Shown here in pieces: positions 36,555-48,894 of a DNA stretch of 64,000 bases. The stretch's first letter is position 1. The number at the start of each line of letters is the position of its first letter. The position numbers and the translations under genes are program-made. The stretch spans positions 219,410-283,409 of the forward strand of contig JXTB01000218.1 in the NCBI GenBank assembly GCA_002914805.1, read 5' to 3'. The notes beneath the pieces were generated by a model that made no database searches, was not told the DNA's origin, and saw only the letters and a program-made list of their open reading frames with translations. The stretch comes from Parasponia andersonii (lineage: Eukaryota > Streptophyta > Magnoliopsida > Rosales > Cannabaceae).

Positions 36555-39500
36555 CTATTGATTTCTTGTCATTATACACTTGACCAAGTCTAGAATCCGA
36601 AAGTAGTCGTAGAAAAGCGAAGACTCCTTACCCTCAAGTCCATCCCTGTGATGTCTGTTACTGCCTGCCAGATTATTGCATGGGCTTCCACCCACTACAA
36701 GATCAAAGCCACCAAATTTGCTCATATAATATTCCAAGCGATCACTGTTCATTTGCTGCACATCAGCGAGGTCAATCAAATTGCCTCTCTGATTTGTTTG
36801 CTCCCACCAGCTTCTGACTATATTCCTATTTACTTCTGAAATCTCAACAGAGACAACATTCTTTAGAGGGATACCGAGCCGGTGGAGGGCTACCTCCGCA
36901 CCTCCTATTCCAGAGAAGAGAGAGAGCATATTGATGCCATTGGGGTACATTTCTTTCAAGACCGATAGATGGTATGCCACAGTATCAACCTGAAATAAAG
37001 AGAACTATAAGCAAAATGCAGTTGCAGGAAGTATTTCCAAACCAAAATATGTACATTTGGGAATGTGTTCAAAAACCGAACTTGTAAATCATTTCAGGAT
37101 CCACCGGAAATTAAAAGAGTATGTATTCTCAGATCATTATAGAATGATTCCACATAGACAATCTATGGCAATTAAAAGACAATAAGAAAAAGCTGCCTGC
37201 ATTGGGAAGGAAAAAGTAATATTACCTGGAACGAATTACCAAGTGATTTATATCTATCAGTCCTGCTTATTCCACCTCCCCTTGTGTGGTTCCTCGGGAA
37301 CCCCAATAGCATTTCAACTTCATCAGGCTCAAGAGGCGCAAGCTTGTTCCTTCCAACCCAGACCAGATTCCACTTTCGGCATTCATCAAGAACATACTTT
37401 TGGATTCTCATAGATGGTTCACCATCAGATTCTTCAAGAGCCTTCCGAATCCGCTCAGTTAGTTTTGCACTTCCAATGCAAGTCTGTAAGCAGTTTAGTT
37501 TTGTTCTTGTATCCCACGAAGGCCACCATTTCTTGGTCAATGGTATTGCTTCATGTATCGTGCGTGGAGGAAGGGGAAGAAGTGGAAATCTGTTCTCAAT
37601 TGGAAGATTGTGTACATAACCTCGCTTCCTTGCAGCTGCACAGAAATACTTGGAATCAACAAATTCTGGTTCTACATCATACAAGAACCGAGAGATAGTG
37701 CTCCAAACCCCTTTTGGAGCAAGCGCCACGTTCTCATAGTAGAAGTATGGAGGCCCTATAGCAGACTCTGGCAGATCCCTCCGAACCCTCTGGAATGGTT
37801 CAGCAGGAACCCCAAATCCAATCATTGGATTTGGAAGACGAATCGTCTCATCATCTTCAGTCATAATCCTCTTCTCCAATCTCCTTTGCTTAGAATCAAG
37901 AAGTTTCCTTTTCTTCAGCTTAGAATAATCACCATTCAGCCTTGGCTGTAAAATGGATCAAGAATCAGTTATTACTTCCTTCTAAACTTGCTGCTACCGA
38001 ATAAAACATAATGCATAGAAAAATTCACAAAACTTGATATCAAATCCCCAAATAGGAAAAAGAATACCTTCTCTTCAAGAGGAAAATCTCCATCTGCTAC
38101 CTTGGCCATCTGAGCAGCACATATAAAATCAGTCAACTCAGCAAGTGAGCAATCACGACCTGCAATGTTTGAAAATGGTAAAATTAGAGCAAAGCAAAAG
38201 AAACAGAAGAGACGCATTCTACCAGTCAAATCAACTAAAAGAAGTTCAAAAAAGCGGAGTTTACCAAACACCAGAATCTGCATTCACTTATTAAATACAG
38301 TTGCATTTTGATTATGGTATGAGGAAATAAACCAAACTCACAGACAGTACCCAAAATTTCAGGATCTGCTAATAGATAGATAATAAAAGATGAACCCCTT
38401 ACGATAAAAGCCAACCAAGAAGATACCTTGGGTAACCTATATGAAAACTAAAATCCTTAATCCAACCAACCTATGGCAAAATGAGAAATGAGCCAGGCAA
38501 GAAAAGGAAACACTAGCAGAATTTTACTTTTTACTTTCTGGGAATCAGAAGAAAGGTAAAAACCCTGAAACAGAGTTTCATAGGACATACATGGCACCAA
38601 AAGATAGATAAACTCCAAAGAATTTAACAATTGAGAAAAAGAAATCAACAAATGATCGAACATAGGAAAATTTCGGACACACTATAAAGCATGATGATGT
38701 GAATGCACACCACATCTTTCTATTGCAATTGAAGCCTCTGCTCTTGTATACCCCATATTCACCAAGGACATAATTTTACTCTCCTCGTCAGAAGTAGGAT
38801 TTGTGATATCCTGCAAGGCAGGTCAAATTATTAGTCAGTAAATACATATATACACTAAGAAAAGCACATCAGTACACGCATGTAAACACAAGAATATATA
38901 AGTGCAACTAGGAGCTTAAATTAAAAACAGTTGTCAAAACTTATAAAAGGCACATGGATAGGTTGGATTATTAAAAATACCACAAAAACATTAACGAAGG
39001 AAGTATTAGTTAGTTACCTCATCAGAACTATCAATGTCCGAGAAATCATTCAAAAAGCTCTCTTCATAATCATAATCTGAAGAAAAGTTATCAGGTTCAG
39101 CCTGTTGTACTTCTTCTTCAGGGGATTGTTCCAGAGCCTACAAAGTTCAAAATATAATCAACATAAATCCAGGAAAATTACAAAGAAGAAAACTCAATGC
39201 TATGATGATTCAACACATGAAAGGAGATTAAATGGACACGCGCATGCTAACACCTTAATAGAAACAGTGCTACCAGTAACATGGTAGTTGTTTGCTGTGT
39301 AACGTAAAATCTTATTGACAGAAGAAAAAATAATAGTAATAATAATTTGACCAAATAACAAAAGTGAACCCTCATCAAGGACCTGGCGGGATGGATCTCT
39401 TTAAAAGAAAAGAGAACAACAATTAAACAAGGAACCAACAAGAATGCCTTAACAAGGAAAACAAAATGATAGAATGCCTTAACAAGGAAAACAAAATGAT

Positions 39501-40882
39501 CGTTCGATAGTTCCTCATCCTAACAATTTCTATATCGAAAGAGGCACACATCACATATTGCTGTTGTTAAATTTCCAGTCCAAACTCCGAAGTTATACTA
39601 TTGAGGTAATTTAAAAGGAAGAAAGCACTTGAAAGACCAAAAAAAAGATGGATTTTGACTAGTTTCTTAATTTACTACTGAGAAGTGAATTCCTAACGTA
39701 CTAAGAAGCATTAGTTTGTTGTCAACTTCATTAAGCACATGAAGAACTAGGAAGGCCCATTCAAATGCAATATTTTTGTGTATGTCATGATAATATTAAG
39801 TAATAGGGAAAGGAAAAGATTAATTAAAACTAAACTAGCAAATAAGTAGGAGTTTGAAGATAGCATATGAAAACTCGAGAAGTTAACTCACTGAATATGT
39901 GAGGAGCGTCTCCAGAATAGTATCTGTATTTTCCTCTCCTGCATAATTTGACAGAACAGACTAATAAATGAAGCATTCACAGAAAAGCTTGTTGCAAACA
40001 AAATCAGACAGAGCCTTTACCGTGTTCTTGAATTGCTTTAGCCACCATTTTTTTAGAAAATCCCATCCCTACAAAATGATCAACTATCTTGGTGCATGAA
40101 GAACCTCCAGAGGAACTCGCCTTTAAGAAGAAAAGAGTAATTATATATAAGTTATGTAATCACCAACTAATTTTACCATCCAAACTGAATCCATGCATAC
40201 AGACATATTTTGAGTGTACAAATCTACGTAAGAACACGCCTACATTTACCAACTCATAGAATGAAAAAGACATAAGAAAAACATATTGGGGAGTGCATGG
40301 AAAACCAAATTAGTAAATACCCTCAAAATGCAATAAACCCGAAGTATCCTAGAACTAGAGGAGAGGATAAGAACGTGCAAGTTTGATTCCAAATTGTAAA
40401 TATAGTGAAGAAGTAACTACATATTGATGGCTTCAGAGAAACTAGTATACTTAAACATAGATACATTAAACTTGAGCTGTAAATTAATTTAGAATAGTTA
40501 TGCAAAAATCACATACCTCTCCAGAGCCCACTGCAGCTAATCGACCAGGAACTGTCAAACTTGAACAAGATAAAGGGATATTATCAATTTCCAGCTCATC
40601 TTCAGTGTCCCAGTCGAAGTTGTCACCATCTAAATCAGAAGTATTCTCGGCCTGCACAAATTTTTACGGCAAGATGAACACGAAAAATAGTAGAAACCGC
40701 AACCCAGAGTTTTAATTCAACTGTTAAAGACTATTCTTCAAAAAAAAACATAAAAGCCCCGAAACCCATTTACTGGTTAGGGAGAACAACCATGTTTAAA
40801 GATTCAAAACTTATTTTGAAAAAGAAAAAATCATTGGAAGACAACAAAAACATGAAAAATCAAAATGATAAAAAGGTACCAT
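36555..40882 (-). CDS. DRM2: DRM-type de novo DNA cytosine methyltransferase
   Basis: Nine coding exons on the minus strand: 40882-40880 (ATG only), 40651-40517, 40120-40021, 39938-39892, 39137-39018, 38810-38711, 38159-38068, 37945-37226 and 36989-36555. They join in frame to 583 residues. Family enzymes carry out RNA-directed de novo DNA methylation in all sequence contexts in the nucleus. Seen: an acidic N-terminus (DWDTEDELEIDNIP), two UBA domains (IVDHFVGMGFSKKMVAKAI and KIMSLVNMGYTRAEASIAI), then the catalytic domain in the rearranged order that defines DRM. The TRGGGISRTDRYKSLGNSFQ segment precedes motif I LFSGIGGAEVALHRLG, and GGSPCNNLAGSNR holds the catalytic Cys. All key motifs are intact, unlike catalytically mutated DRM3 proteins, so DRM1/DRM2-like is the best call. 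The ATG lies at the very end of its exon (ATG|GTACC), so a different start cannot be excluded. Confidence 0.92.
39441..39500. repeat. Perfect 30-bp tandem duplication in a DRM intron
   Basis: AGAATGCCTTAACAAGGAAA plus ten bases (39441-39470) is repeated exactly at 39471-39500. Its identity suggests a recent event. Confidence 0.95.
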
Positions 40883-41430
40883 ATTGTCCGAAGCTACTGC
40901 TAGCCAAGACAAGGACTCTAACCTGTTGAAGAGAAAAAAAAAATAAAAAAATAAACAGATAATACAGCATTAGAGCCTAAAGGGTCTCCTAGTTTTCTTT
41001 TAATCGCACAGTTTAACCTAACAAAATTCGAAAATTCATAAGCCATAAGCGCAATTAACAACGAAATAAACAAATTAAATGACCTGGGCAGAGAAAATTT
41101 CACCTCCGCAAGACCGAAAATCCCCAAAAAACCGTTTCTGGTCTTGAAAAAATCTTGTTAAAATGGGTAATGTAGCAAAAACCTCTTCGTTTTCTACGGT
41201 CAAAAATTGCAGAGCTAAGCCAGTGAAGGATTAGCAATGCAAAGAAAGAAGAATACGACTACATGCAGAGAGCCAAGACTCAGAAAGTTGCAGCAATAGA
41301 GAGAGATAGGAGAGCGAGAATTTGGAATCGGAGACCAAACGGGGAAGAAAGACCCATTTGGTAGGCTCCGACACTAAGACTTCGGGGAACGCTAAAAGAA
41401 ATAACGCCCACGTTATGGTGTGTAACAATT
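40883..41430 (-). other. 5' leader and upstream region of DRM
   Basis: The exon holding the start codon begins at about 40922 after an acceptor CTTCAACAG. Upstream lies a leader with possible donors near 41085 (GCCCAG|GTCATT) and a less AT-rich segment to about 41430, taken as leader plus core promoter. Exact transcription start not determined. Confidence 0.4.
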
Positions 41431-41439
41431 TCATACTAC

Positions 41440-42400
41440 TCGCTAATTTTGCTAAACAAATTTTGTAGATTATTTAAATTTTTAAAAAAAAAAAACATTT
41501 TTTCGTTGGAAAAAAAATATAATAGTTCATCGATCATGATTGGGACATTATTATTTAACTACAATTTTTTTTAAGAAAAAATTTCATATTTATAGTGTTA
41601 TCTATTAGCTGGTTTTGAATGTAATTGTATTCATTTTTGACAAAATTATGTTTTTATCTTGTAATTTAAACTCTATTTAAAGAATAAGAGGTAATGTAAT
41701 TTTAGAGTGGTCTGTGGTGCGATATGATTTTTTCAAAAATATTTTGTGAATATCTTTATTATAATTTTTAAACAAACAAATGGAATGGAATCGAATGAAA
41801 TAAGCGAGTATCCTTAATTTTATACTCTCTCGAGAGTATAGACAAAATTCTTTTCTCTTTCCTCTGCTTTTTATATGACATGACACCATATGGACATAGT
41901 AAAATAAAAAGTAACGTACATATTTACAATTTTTATTTATAATTTTTAATTATTTTCTACAATTCCAAGGGCATATAATAAAAAATAGGTGTTTCCCACC
42001 AAAGTCACCAAAATGACCAATTAACGTGTCAGCTTTCTCACCACTTATGTTACTTTTCTTTTTAAAGGAACTTAAGTGGTAAGGTACACTTTAAATAGTA
42101 AATATTTTGAAATTTATCGTGAATTTTATAGTATGTATATAATTTGATTATGATATAAATGCATTTATTTATAAACTCTTAAACATAAAATTTCATATTA
42201 TAATCAAGTAATTTAATTTTTTTACAAACTCAAATGCCATGGAGATTTTATTTTATTTTTTTCAAATCCTACTACATAATTCCCTTGAAAATAGATTAAA
42301 ATGCGTGGTCATAGCGCTATAACATTAACTAAGCAGTCAGTGGAATACACTTACTTTTTATATTATATAGCTTTGAAAGTGTAAAAAGTAATAAAAGTAT
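41440..42400. other. AT-rich intergenic sequence, no gene seen
   Basis: Poly-A/T tracts and stops in all frames, no element ends recognised. Confidence 0.5.
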
Positions 42401-43200
42401 TGAATCTTTCCACAGTATTTCTTCTGCGTAAGAAAGCCATCAAGGACAAGATTCATGCAAAAGTCACCGAGTTTGCAGCCTCGTTACAGTTCCCAACTTC
42501 CCTGATATATTGAACCCTGTGACTTTCATATCTAGCATAATGCTCAATGAGCTAACATTGCAACCAAATCCCTAGAGTCGCTTGAGGGTGTTCTATGCAC
42601 CATTAGCAACTTCACCAGCACCAGTATTGGTCAACCATTCAGCAACTCAACTCAAAGTAGCCTTTCATGTTGTGGAGGCGTCCAATTTAAAAAGGATTCC
42701 TTTGGAGAGTGCTGGTTCGAGGAGCGAATCATCGCTCTTCAATCTTGTTCGTAGTATAACAGTAAGAAGATTTTTGGAGCTCCTTTGTTTGCCTTGATCA
42801 TAACACCAAGAATAGAAGTGCTGCAAATGTGGCGACTATCTTTACCATTCTCATTTGAGAACCAGCGACTATCTTGTTACTGCCAAATAATGTTTGGCTG
42901 GATTAGGTGACAAAGTTGAGATTCGAGCACCCACGGTCCACAAATTCGATGCAAATTAAGAAATGTTCACTAATGAAGTAAGGGAGTAGCATGCAATCTG
43001 TCTCCATGAATCCACAAGGGAGAAAACAAGTGCAAGGTAATTTCATTTATGCCAACTCTGAGCTAATGCTTTGCTATCCTTCAAGGACCTTTCCCTGAAT
43101 CAAATTTCGGGAGTTCTGATCACCAACCCATATGAGCAGAGTGTTTAATCAGTGAACTACAGAAGAATAGACATCTGTATGTCTTTATGGATTCAGTTCT
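42400..43200. other. Unassigned stretch of near-genic composition
   Basis: Composition is less AT-rich than both flanks and short frames are open on the plus strand (about 42582-42797), but each is interrupted by stops and none resembles a family I know. It could be a decayed gene or retro-copy, or downstream sequence of the kinase gene. No function is proposed. Confidence 0.3.
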
Positions 43201-43233
43201 GAAATCTGATTCGTATGGAAACAAGAAACATAG

Positions 43234-43290
43234 AGTGTGTGTGTGTGTGTGTGTGTGTGAGTGAGAGAGGGAGAGAGAGAGAGAGAGAGA
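43234..43290. repeat. Compound (GT)n(GA)n microsatellite
   Basis: About 13 GT units pass into about 12 GA units, roughly 200 bp downstream of the kinase stop codon. Confidence 0.95.
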
Positions 43291-43493
43291 TGTACATTGA
43301 GTGACTAGTGAATACAAGTTATACATACACGAAGCCAAAAATCCCCAAACAAAGTCAGTTTGTAACTCGTCTATTTTCAAAGCAAAACAAATTCTATAAA
43401 TAGTGAAGCTTTCCTAATATCCTCACACAACTGCAGTGAGAATTTTACATCAGTACAGTCACAACCTATTCCAGTCAGACATGTTGAAACAAT

Positions 43494-46400
43494 CTAGAAG
43501 CCTAGAAAGGGGCATTGCTTACGAGCATGTTCTGATATCAGCTTTGCTAGGAGCTCCAGAGTCGCTCCCTTCAGCTCTGCAAATGCGGTATCATCATTAG
43601 AATCACGTGTAATCGCCATATATTTAACAAAAGACAAATATGTAGAAAGAACGAACCTTGAGGTTTAAAGTTGAAAAGAGGAGGCAAAAGCCGCCCACTT
43701 GGGAGACGGGTGTTAGGATCGCGAAGTTCATCAAAAAATGGATGGACACAAGCCTCCAACTGCCAAGATAAAACAATTATTGATTCAAAACATCATTTCA
43801 AAAGAAAGTGGCCAAAAGTTGATCATTACATGAAAGTTTTCTTAAGAAATTGCAAAGATCAAGGATATGCATACAGCAGTGCATCTCAGATTTGGAGAAT
43901 ATTGAAGTAGTCTCGAAACAAGATCAACTGCTTCTGGAGGTATGCGCTTGTGGAATATCTGTACACACAAGACAATAAGACATACAAATAATGAGTAAAA
44001 CAATACCAAAGACCGAAAAAAAAGCCAGCGCAAAAACTAAAGTGCTCACTTTGTGCCAGGGGTAAGCTTTGATTTGTGGGAACTTGAATTCTGTATAATT
44101 TGGGTTCATACATTTGATTTCCTCATGAGTAGGAGTGCCAAGTACCTAAATACAAACAGAAATACTCTAATTCAGTTTGAACTATTAAAGGTAGGTGGAC
44201 GCAATATAGATCTAATCTTTCTCATTCAGAACTAAGAAAACTTTACCTTGATAATCTCAACAAGTTGGTCGACTCCACTTCCACCTGGAAAGAGCGGCTA
44301 CAAATTTGGGATGGTCAAAGAAAAAAAAAATTAACCACAATTATTTTGGCTTAACATCAAGTAAACAATTGGTGTAACTTTCAATGTCATAGGAAACCTG
44401 TCCAAGAACAGCTCAGCAAGGACACAGCCCACAGACCATATGTCAATTGCAGTAGTGTATTCAGTTGCCCCAAATATGAGCTCAGGTGCTCGGTAATAGC
44501 GTGAACAAATATATGATATATTTGGCTCACCTTTGACCTGTCATGTATACATTATGCAAAGAGTGACATTTTACAGGCCGCTATGCTGGAAATGCTAAAG
44601 AATTGAAAAGATAAACCACCTTAAGGGAAAGAGGAAGGAAAAGCATTGTGGTGCAACTAACATAAAATCCACGTAAAAAGCAACCAACTATATTGTAATA
44701 GATGATTGTTCAATTAAAAGCAAATATCGTTCATTTAAAAGCAAATAAACCAATACCAGAACTTTAGCACTTCCAAAGTCGCACAAATTGACCTGATGAG
44801 TGTAAGGATTAACCTGAAATAACAACAGATGTCTTGACACATGGCATTCAACCGTATAATGAGGAAAAAATTACTTAAATCCCCAAAAACAAACCAGAAG
44901 ATTTTGTGGCTTAATGTCCCTGTGGCATACTCCAATTCCTCCGTGAATGTACGCCAAAGCTCTACAAATCTAGAGAAACACCAAGGTATCATCTAACAAT
45001 CAGATACAGACATCAAATTCATATTCTAAATATTGGTCATAGCCACCTAGCTCCCCAATGTATTGATGACTAAAAGGGATGTAGCTTTGAGTCAAATGAC
45101 ATTTTGAATATGTTCCTGTTCCTTTTTTTGTAGGGTTTCGTCGTCATATTCAATGATGATGACGCAAGTCAATTGCAATAGCCATAAGAAAAAGGACTCC
45201 CACTGATAAGGGGAAAGCCCACAATAAGGAAAAACAACAATAATATAAAGCAAGTTATTATCTTCTGAACATAAATTCTCAGTTCCTCTAATTTTAGTAA
45301 ATGGTGTTGAAAGTGGAAAATGTTAAAGATTATAAACCATATCAGAAACTTATTCTGCTTAAGATTCAAGTCACGACTCTTCGATGCAATTTAAATAAAC
45401 TTTATATTAGAAAATTAACCTGAACGAAGAAAAAATTAGAACTGTATGCTATGTTTGGAACTTGGATTTGTGAAGGGAAAGAAAAAAAAAATTCCAAGAG
45501 ATTCCATTTCTCTTATTTGGATTGAAACAAAAAATGATAGAAATCTTTTTTAAGAAAAGCGAGAGTCTGATTTGATGTCATTTTTTAGTACATAAAATTT
45601 ACTTTTAGGAAAAGGATTTTCCTCTTTCTTTTTCCATGACTTCTTCCTCACAGTTTTTTTTCCTCCATAATCTTGGTCCCAAAGAGAACGGTAGAGCACT
45701 GGTAAAAAAAAATTACAAATTTCCACCAAGCAAAATGAGATTCACGTAACTTGCAGTTTCGAGCTCTTATTTACTTGTAAAAGTTTTGGTAATCTTCCTT
45801 TTTCTTCAAAAATAACTCCTATACTAAACGTAATAGCTATAAAAGGTAGTTTAAATTTCGGTCTTGGGTTTTCACCACTAGACCCATTAAAAACAAAGTG
45901 CTCAAGGATACTCAAAATAATATTGTAGAGTACCTGATATGTATAGAGTTTGACATATATCAGAGGCATCCGCTGATTTGCCTTGCTGTAGTGCTTTGTG
46001 ACACGATAAACAGTCTCAGGTACATATTCAAGAACCAAATTGAGATAAAGCTCATCCTTCTCCGTGGTCGAAAAGAAGCAGTGCTTGAGTGACACGACAT
46101 TAGGATGATCAAGAAGGCGCATCATTTGCAACTCACGGTTCTTATACCTCTTATCCTGTAGAACCTTCTTGATTGCAACAGTTTCTCCAGTTTCTAAGCA
46201 TTTAGCCTGCCAAACAACGGCAATTGAGGCATCAATTGTATATAGTACATCCTACTTAAAGACATCAACTATCATATTGACAGACAATTAATTGTACGGT
46301 TTATAATGCATATTGAAACATCACCTGAAATACAATACCAAATGAGCCCTGTCCAACAACACGCTCTGCCATGTAACTTATTGTCTGCACAACAGTATCA

Positions 46401-46877
46401 AACAGCATGTAGTTCTAAGAGCTCTAAACACCGATCTATAAATTTTGGTTTTCATTTTTCATGTAAGACACAGACTTATAGATGAGCTATTCCTCCATCA
46501 TACTACTTAATCATAAATAATTTGAATGATATTTTCAACTATTAGAACATCTACCTGTTTAGGCTGACCATTTCGGCCACCAATAGTAGTTATTATAATG
46601 TGGCCAGTTTCAGTTCCATTTCCATCCACCACGGCTGCTTCCATCTCCTACCAGAGGAAAATATGTCATCGATGACTAGGAAACAAACTAGGAGCCAGCT
46701 AAAGATCGGGCATACAGAACCACTAATCCCATATCAAGTTTAGGATATGCTAACCTTTTCAGCTTTTTCATCCCTGATTTTCATTTCATTGATTTCATCA
46801 GGCAGCTTATCAGCTAAACCTGTATTGCCACTAGGCTTCCCGACAGTCAAAGTAAGAGCAATACCAACAGAAGCCAT
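43494..46877 (-). CDS. GSK3/shaggy-like protein kinase with a one-base frame break
   Basis: Twelve coding exons on the minus strand: 46877-46755, 46647-46555, 46384-46325, 46206-45934, 44969-44895, 44813-44757, 44537-44398, 44297-44247, 44145-44050, 43958-43875, 43759-43657 and 43576-43494. The family comprises cytosolic/nuclear Ser/Thr kinases in brassinosteroid and other signalling. Seen: GQGSFG loop, VAIKK lysine, [15 protein letters not shown] and the activation tyrosine in [13 protein letters not shown]. The N-terminus with [18 protein letters not shown] and the C-terminus place it near clade I (SK11/12/13). Every exon keeps frame except 44537-44398, which is 140 bases instead of the expected 141: GAGCTGTTCTTGGACAG lacks one base relative to the conserved AELLLGQ ending. 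With that base the protein would be 412 residues, the normal size. Unusual residues: THEE for TREE, VNLCDFG for VKLCDFG, WSVG for WSAG, KAYPWHK for KAHPWHK. Either a sequencing error or an early pseudogene. Confidence 0.88.
45448..45690. mobile_element. Possible diverged MITE in a kinase intron
   Basis: Left end GCTATGTTTGGAACTTGGAT; right end read on the other strand GTTCTCTTTGGGACCAAGAT. The TIRs pair imperfectly and resemble the family at 7131, but no clear target duplication is seen. It lies in the large intron between coding exons 4 and 5. Confidence 0.35.
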
Positions 46878-46919
46878 ATATGCTTTACAGAATTAGTAGA
46901 GACAAGTTTTGCAAACTCC

Positions 46920-48309
46920 TAAAATGAACAGACCATGCTAAGGAGATTGAATTTTCAAACCTGAAAACAATAAGGCAAAGAAACCATAACTAAAAGAAAA
47001 CCTGATGTAGACATGAAATAAATATTTTAGGAACTTATATTGTTACTATTATCAAGATTACTTAGATTTATTATTAGATGTTATTCAATTTTGGGTAACT
47101 AGATTTAAGTTTCCTGTTTCTATTAGTTTCTAGAATGTGTTTACTTTCCCGGCTAAGTCTAATTGCCTACATAAATATGCTTAGTTATGTACGTGCTTTT
47201 CAAACTATGATGAATTAATATTGAGTTTTCTCCTCCTATGGATCTCTTTCTCTTTGAGTTCTTATCTTAATTCTCTATTGCTCTTCTTCCTATTCATCTA
47301 TTTCTATCTAAATCTCTCTAATTCCCTCCCTTGATTCTATTATGTTCTCTCTAATCTATCTAATTTCTTATCTATTTTGTTTATCTCTTGCTATTCTATC
47401 TATTTTCTCTATTTCCCCATCTTTTCTCATCTTATTCTACATCAAAACCTCATAGCAAGTAGCAACCGCAACCAACCATTTATATTGACAATTGCACACT
47501 TCTGAAGCATAAGGTAGAAATAACGGGGTTCGCCGATAAATTAAGAAAATTAACAAACAATATTATGCCAAAAAAATCAGATAATATAAGTAGAAATTGA
47601 TCAAGGGCTTAATTCCTAAGGATTATTGAGCTCCAATTGGTGACGATAGTGATACCAAATACTTGATGTATTTACAGCTTTAGCATTGTCTAGAAATGCC
47701 CCCAAGTATTAAAAACTTTATGATTGACTCACGCAAGTGTTTTTTTTTTTGCCAACTTGGTGATTTCATCCCGTTCTACCAACAAATATATAAGACCGTT
47801 GAACTTGATCACTTCTCTAATGTTATGGCCTTTTCTTAAATAAAATTATTATGCTCTATATGAACTTCTGGACCTGCTACAAACCCCAATTCATCACAAA
47901 TTCGTAATTAATAAACACGATATGAGACAAAAGCAATACCTAATAAAAATAAATAAATAAATAAGCTTCATTGTTCATACTAAATTAAAACAAAATGCCT
48001 TGCCCAGTTTATTTAACAGCCAGGCCAAAATAAATAAATAAAACAAATCTCAAATCCTTAGTCTAACCCAGCTAGCTGCCTAGGGGGGAAAAAAAAAAAA
48101 GAATCAAGTCTTAACTTAAACTACTCTAATGTAACCATATAGCTAAACTGAGCTGCATTTCGCATTGGGTTTTTCTTTCTTTTTTCTTTTCCCCCTCCTA
48201 AACAAAATGGCACTAACAAACAAAACAAAAGTTCTTTCCTTTGCTTTCTCAGAAGCCAAACAGAATGTTACACATCAAAAAAAAATATATATATATATAT
48301 ATATATGTA
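46920..48309 (-). other. 5'-UTR intron of the kinase gene
   Basis: Inferred from a good donor in the leader (GTCAGAG|GTACAT at 48310/48309) and an acceptor (CATTTTAG near 46919) about 40 bases before the start codon. It contains the solo LTR at 47003-47444. Confidence 0.5.
47003..47444 (+). mobile_element. Solo LTR in the kinase 5'-UTR intron
   Basis: The 442-bp element begins TGATGTAGA (47003-47011) and ends TCTACATCA (47436-47444), a perfect 9-bp terminal inverted repeat with TG...CA ends. A perfect 5-bp target duplication AAACC flanks it (46998-47002 and 47445-47449). Inside is a TATA-like ACATAAATATGC and a CT-rich 3' half, as in copia-type LTRs. No primer-binding site or internal coding sequence follows, so recombination has left a solo LTR. 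The orientation shown assumes that the TATA-like word marks the plus sense. Confidence 0.8.
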
Positions 48310-48560
48310 CCTCTGACTGAAGCTCCTCCGAGTCCCTTACATTTTGCAAACTCGCCGATCCAAACAGCTTTAGGGCAAGCTAAACAAATTTCTAGCCCAA
48401 AAAAAAAATATAAATAAATAAAAATGAAGGGATTTGGCCTGAAGTTTAAAAGTAACAAAAAGTTGGGAGATGTTAAATAAGTTTTGGTAGTGTCAAAGAC
48501 GTCTCTGTCGAGTTTGGCTATGTGAGAGAGACTCTTATAGGATGCGCTCTCTTTCTCTCT
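48310..48560 (-). other. Non-coding 5' leader of the kinase gene
   Basis: In the minus sense a CT-rich leader starts at about 48560 (CTCTCTTTCTCTCTC region nearby) and ends at the donor at 48310. Placement of the start of transcription is approximate. Confidence 0.45.
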
Positions 48561-48740
48561 CATTCTGATTGCCTTAAGCGGACCCCAACCTGCTTCTCAT
48601 CAAATCTAGTTTTTACTTAGTTTTGGCGTCCATGTTTTGCACCTACTTGACACGTTCATCGCGCTTTCTTTTTCCTCTTTATATTTTTTTTCGGAAGATT
48701 TCAGGGGGGAAAAAAAAAAAATTGTTACAGAAATGTTCGT

Positions 48741-48881
48741 CCAATCAAATGCATACTCTTTTTTTTTTAAGCATGTTACGTCATATTCAATTAACGATGT
48801 TAACTCAATCACGTCGTATTCAGTCTCGACCCATTTGTGCCTCTTGATTGCGTGGGTTGTCCTATTTGTACACGTGTACGT
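48741..48881 (-). promoter_or_regulatory. Kinase promoter with a cluster of ACGT cores
   Basis: Four ACGT cores occur within 104 bp: TTACGTCA (core 48778), TCACGTCG (48811), the palindromic G-box CACGTG (48871-48876) and TACGTA (48877-48882). A CCAAT word lies at 48741-48745. ACGT cores are binding sites of plant bZIP and bHLH factors. The cluster ends 14 bp from the MULE target duplication. Confidence 0.4.
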
Positions 48882-48894
48882 AGTTGTCCGCCCG

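Noticed and set aside
36555..36989. DRM3-like inactive methyltransferase
   Set aside because: Motif I and the catalytic GGSPCNNLAG are intact and the rest follows the active DRM1/DRM2 pattern.
37284..37951. Three plus-strand ORFs over the DRM catalytic exon
   Set aside because: Antisense shadows of a strongly conserved minus-strand exon.
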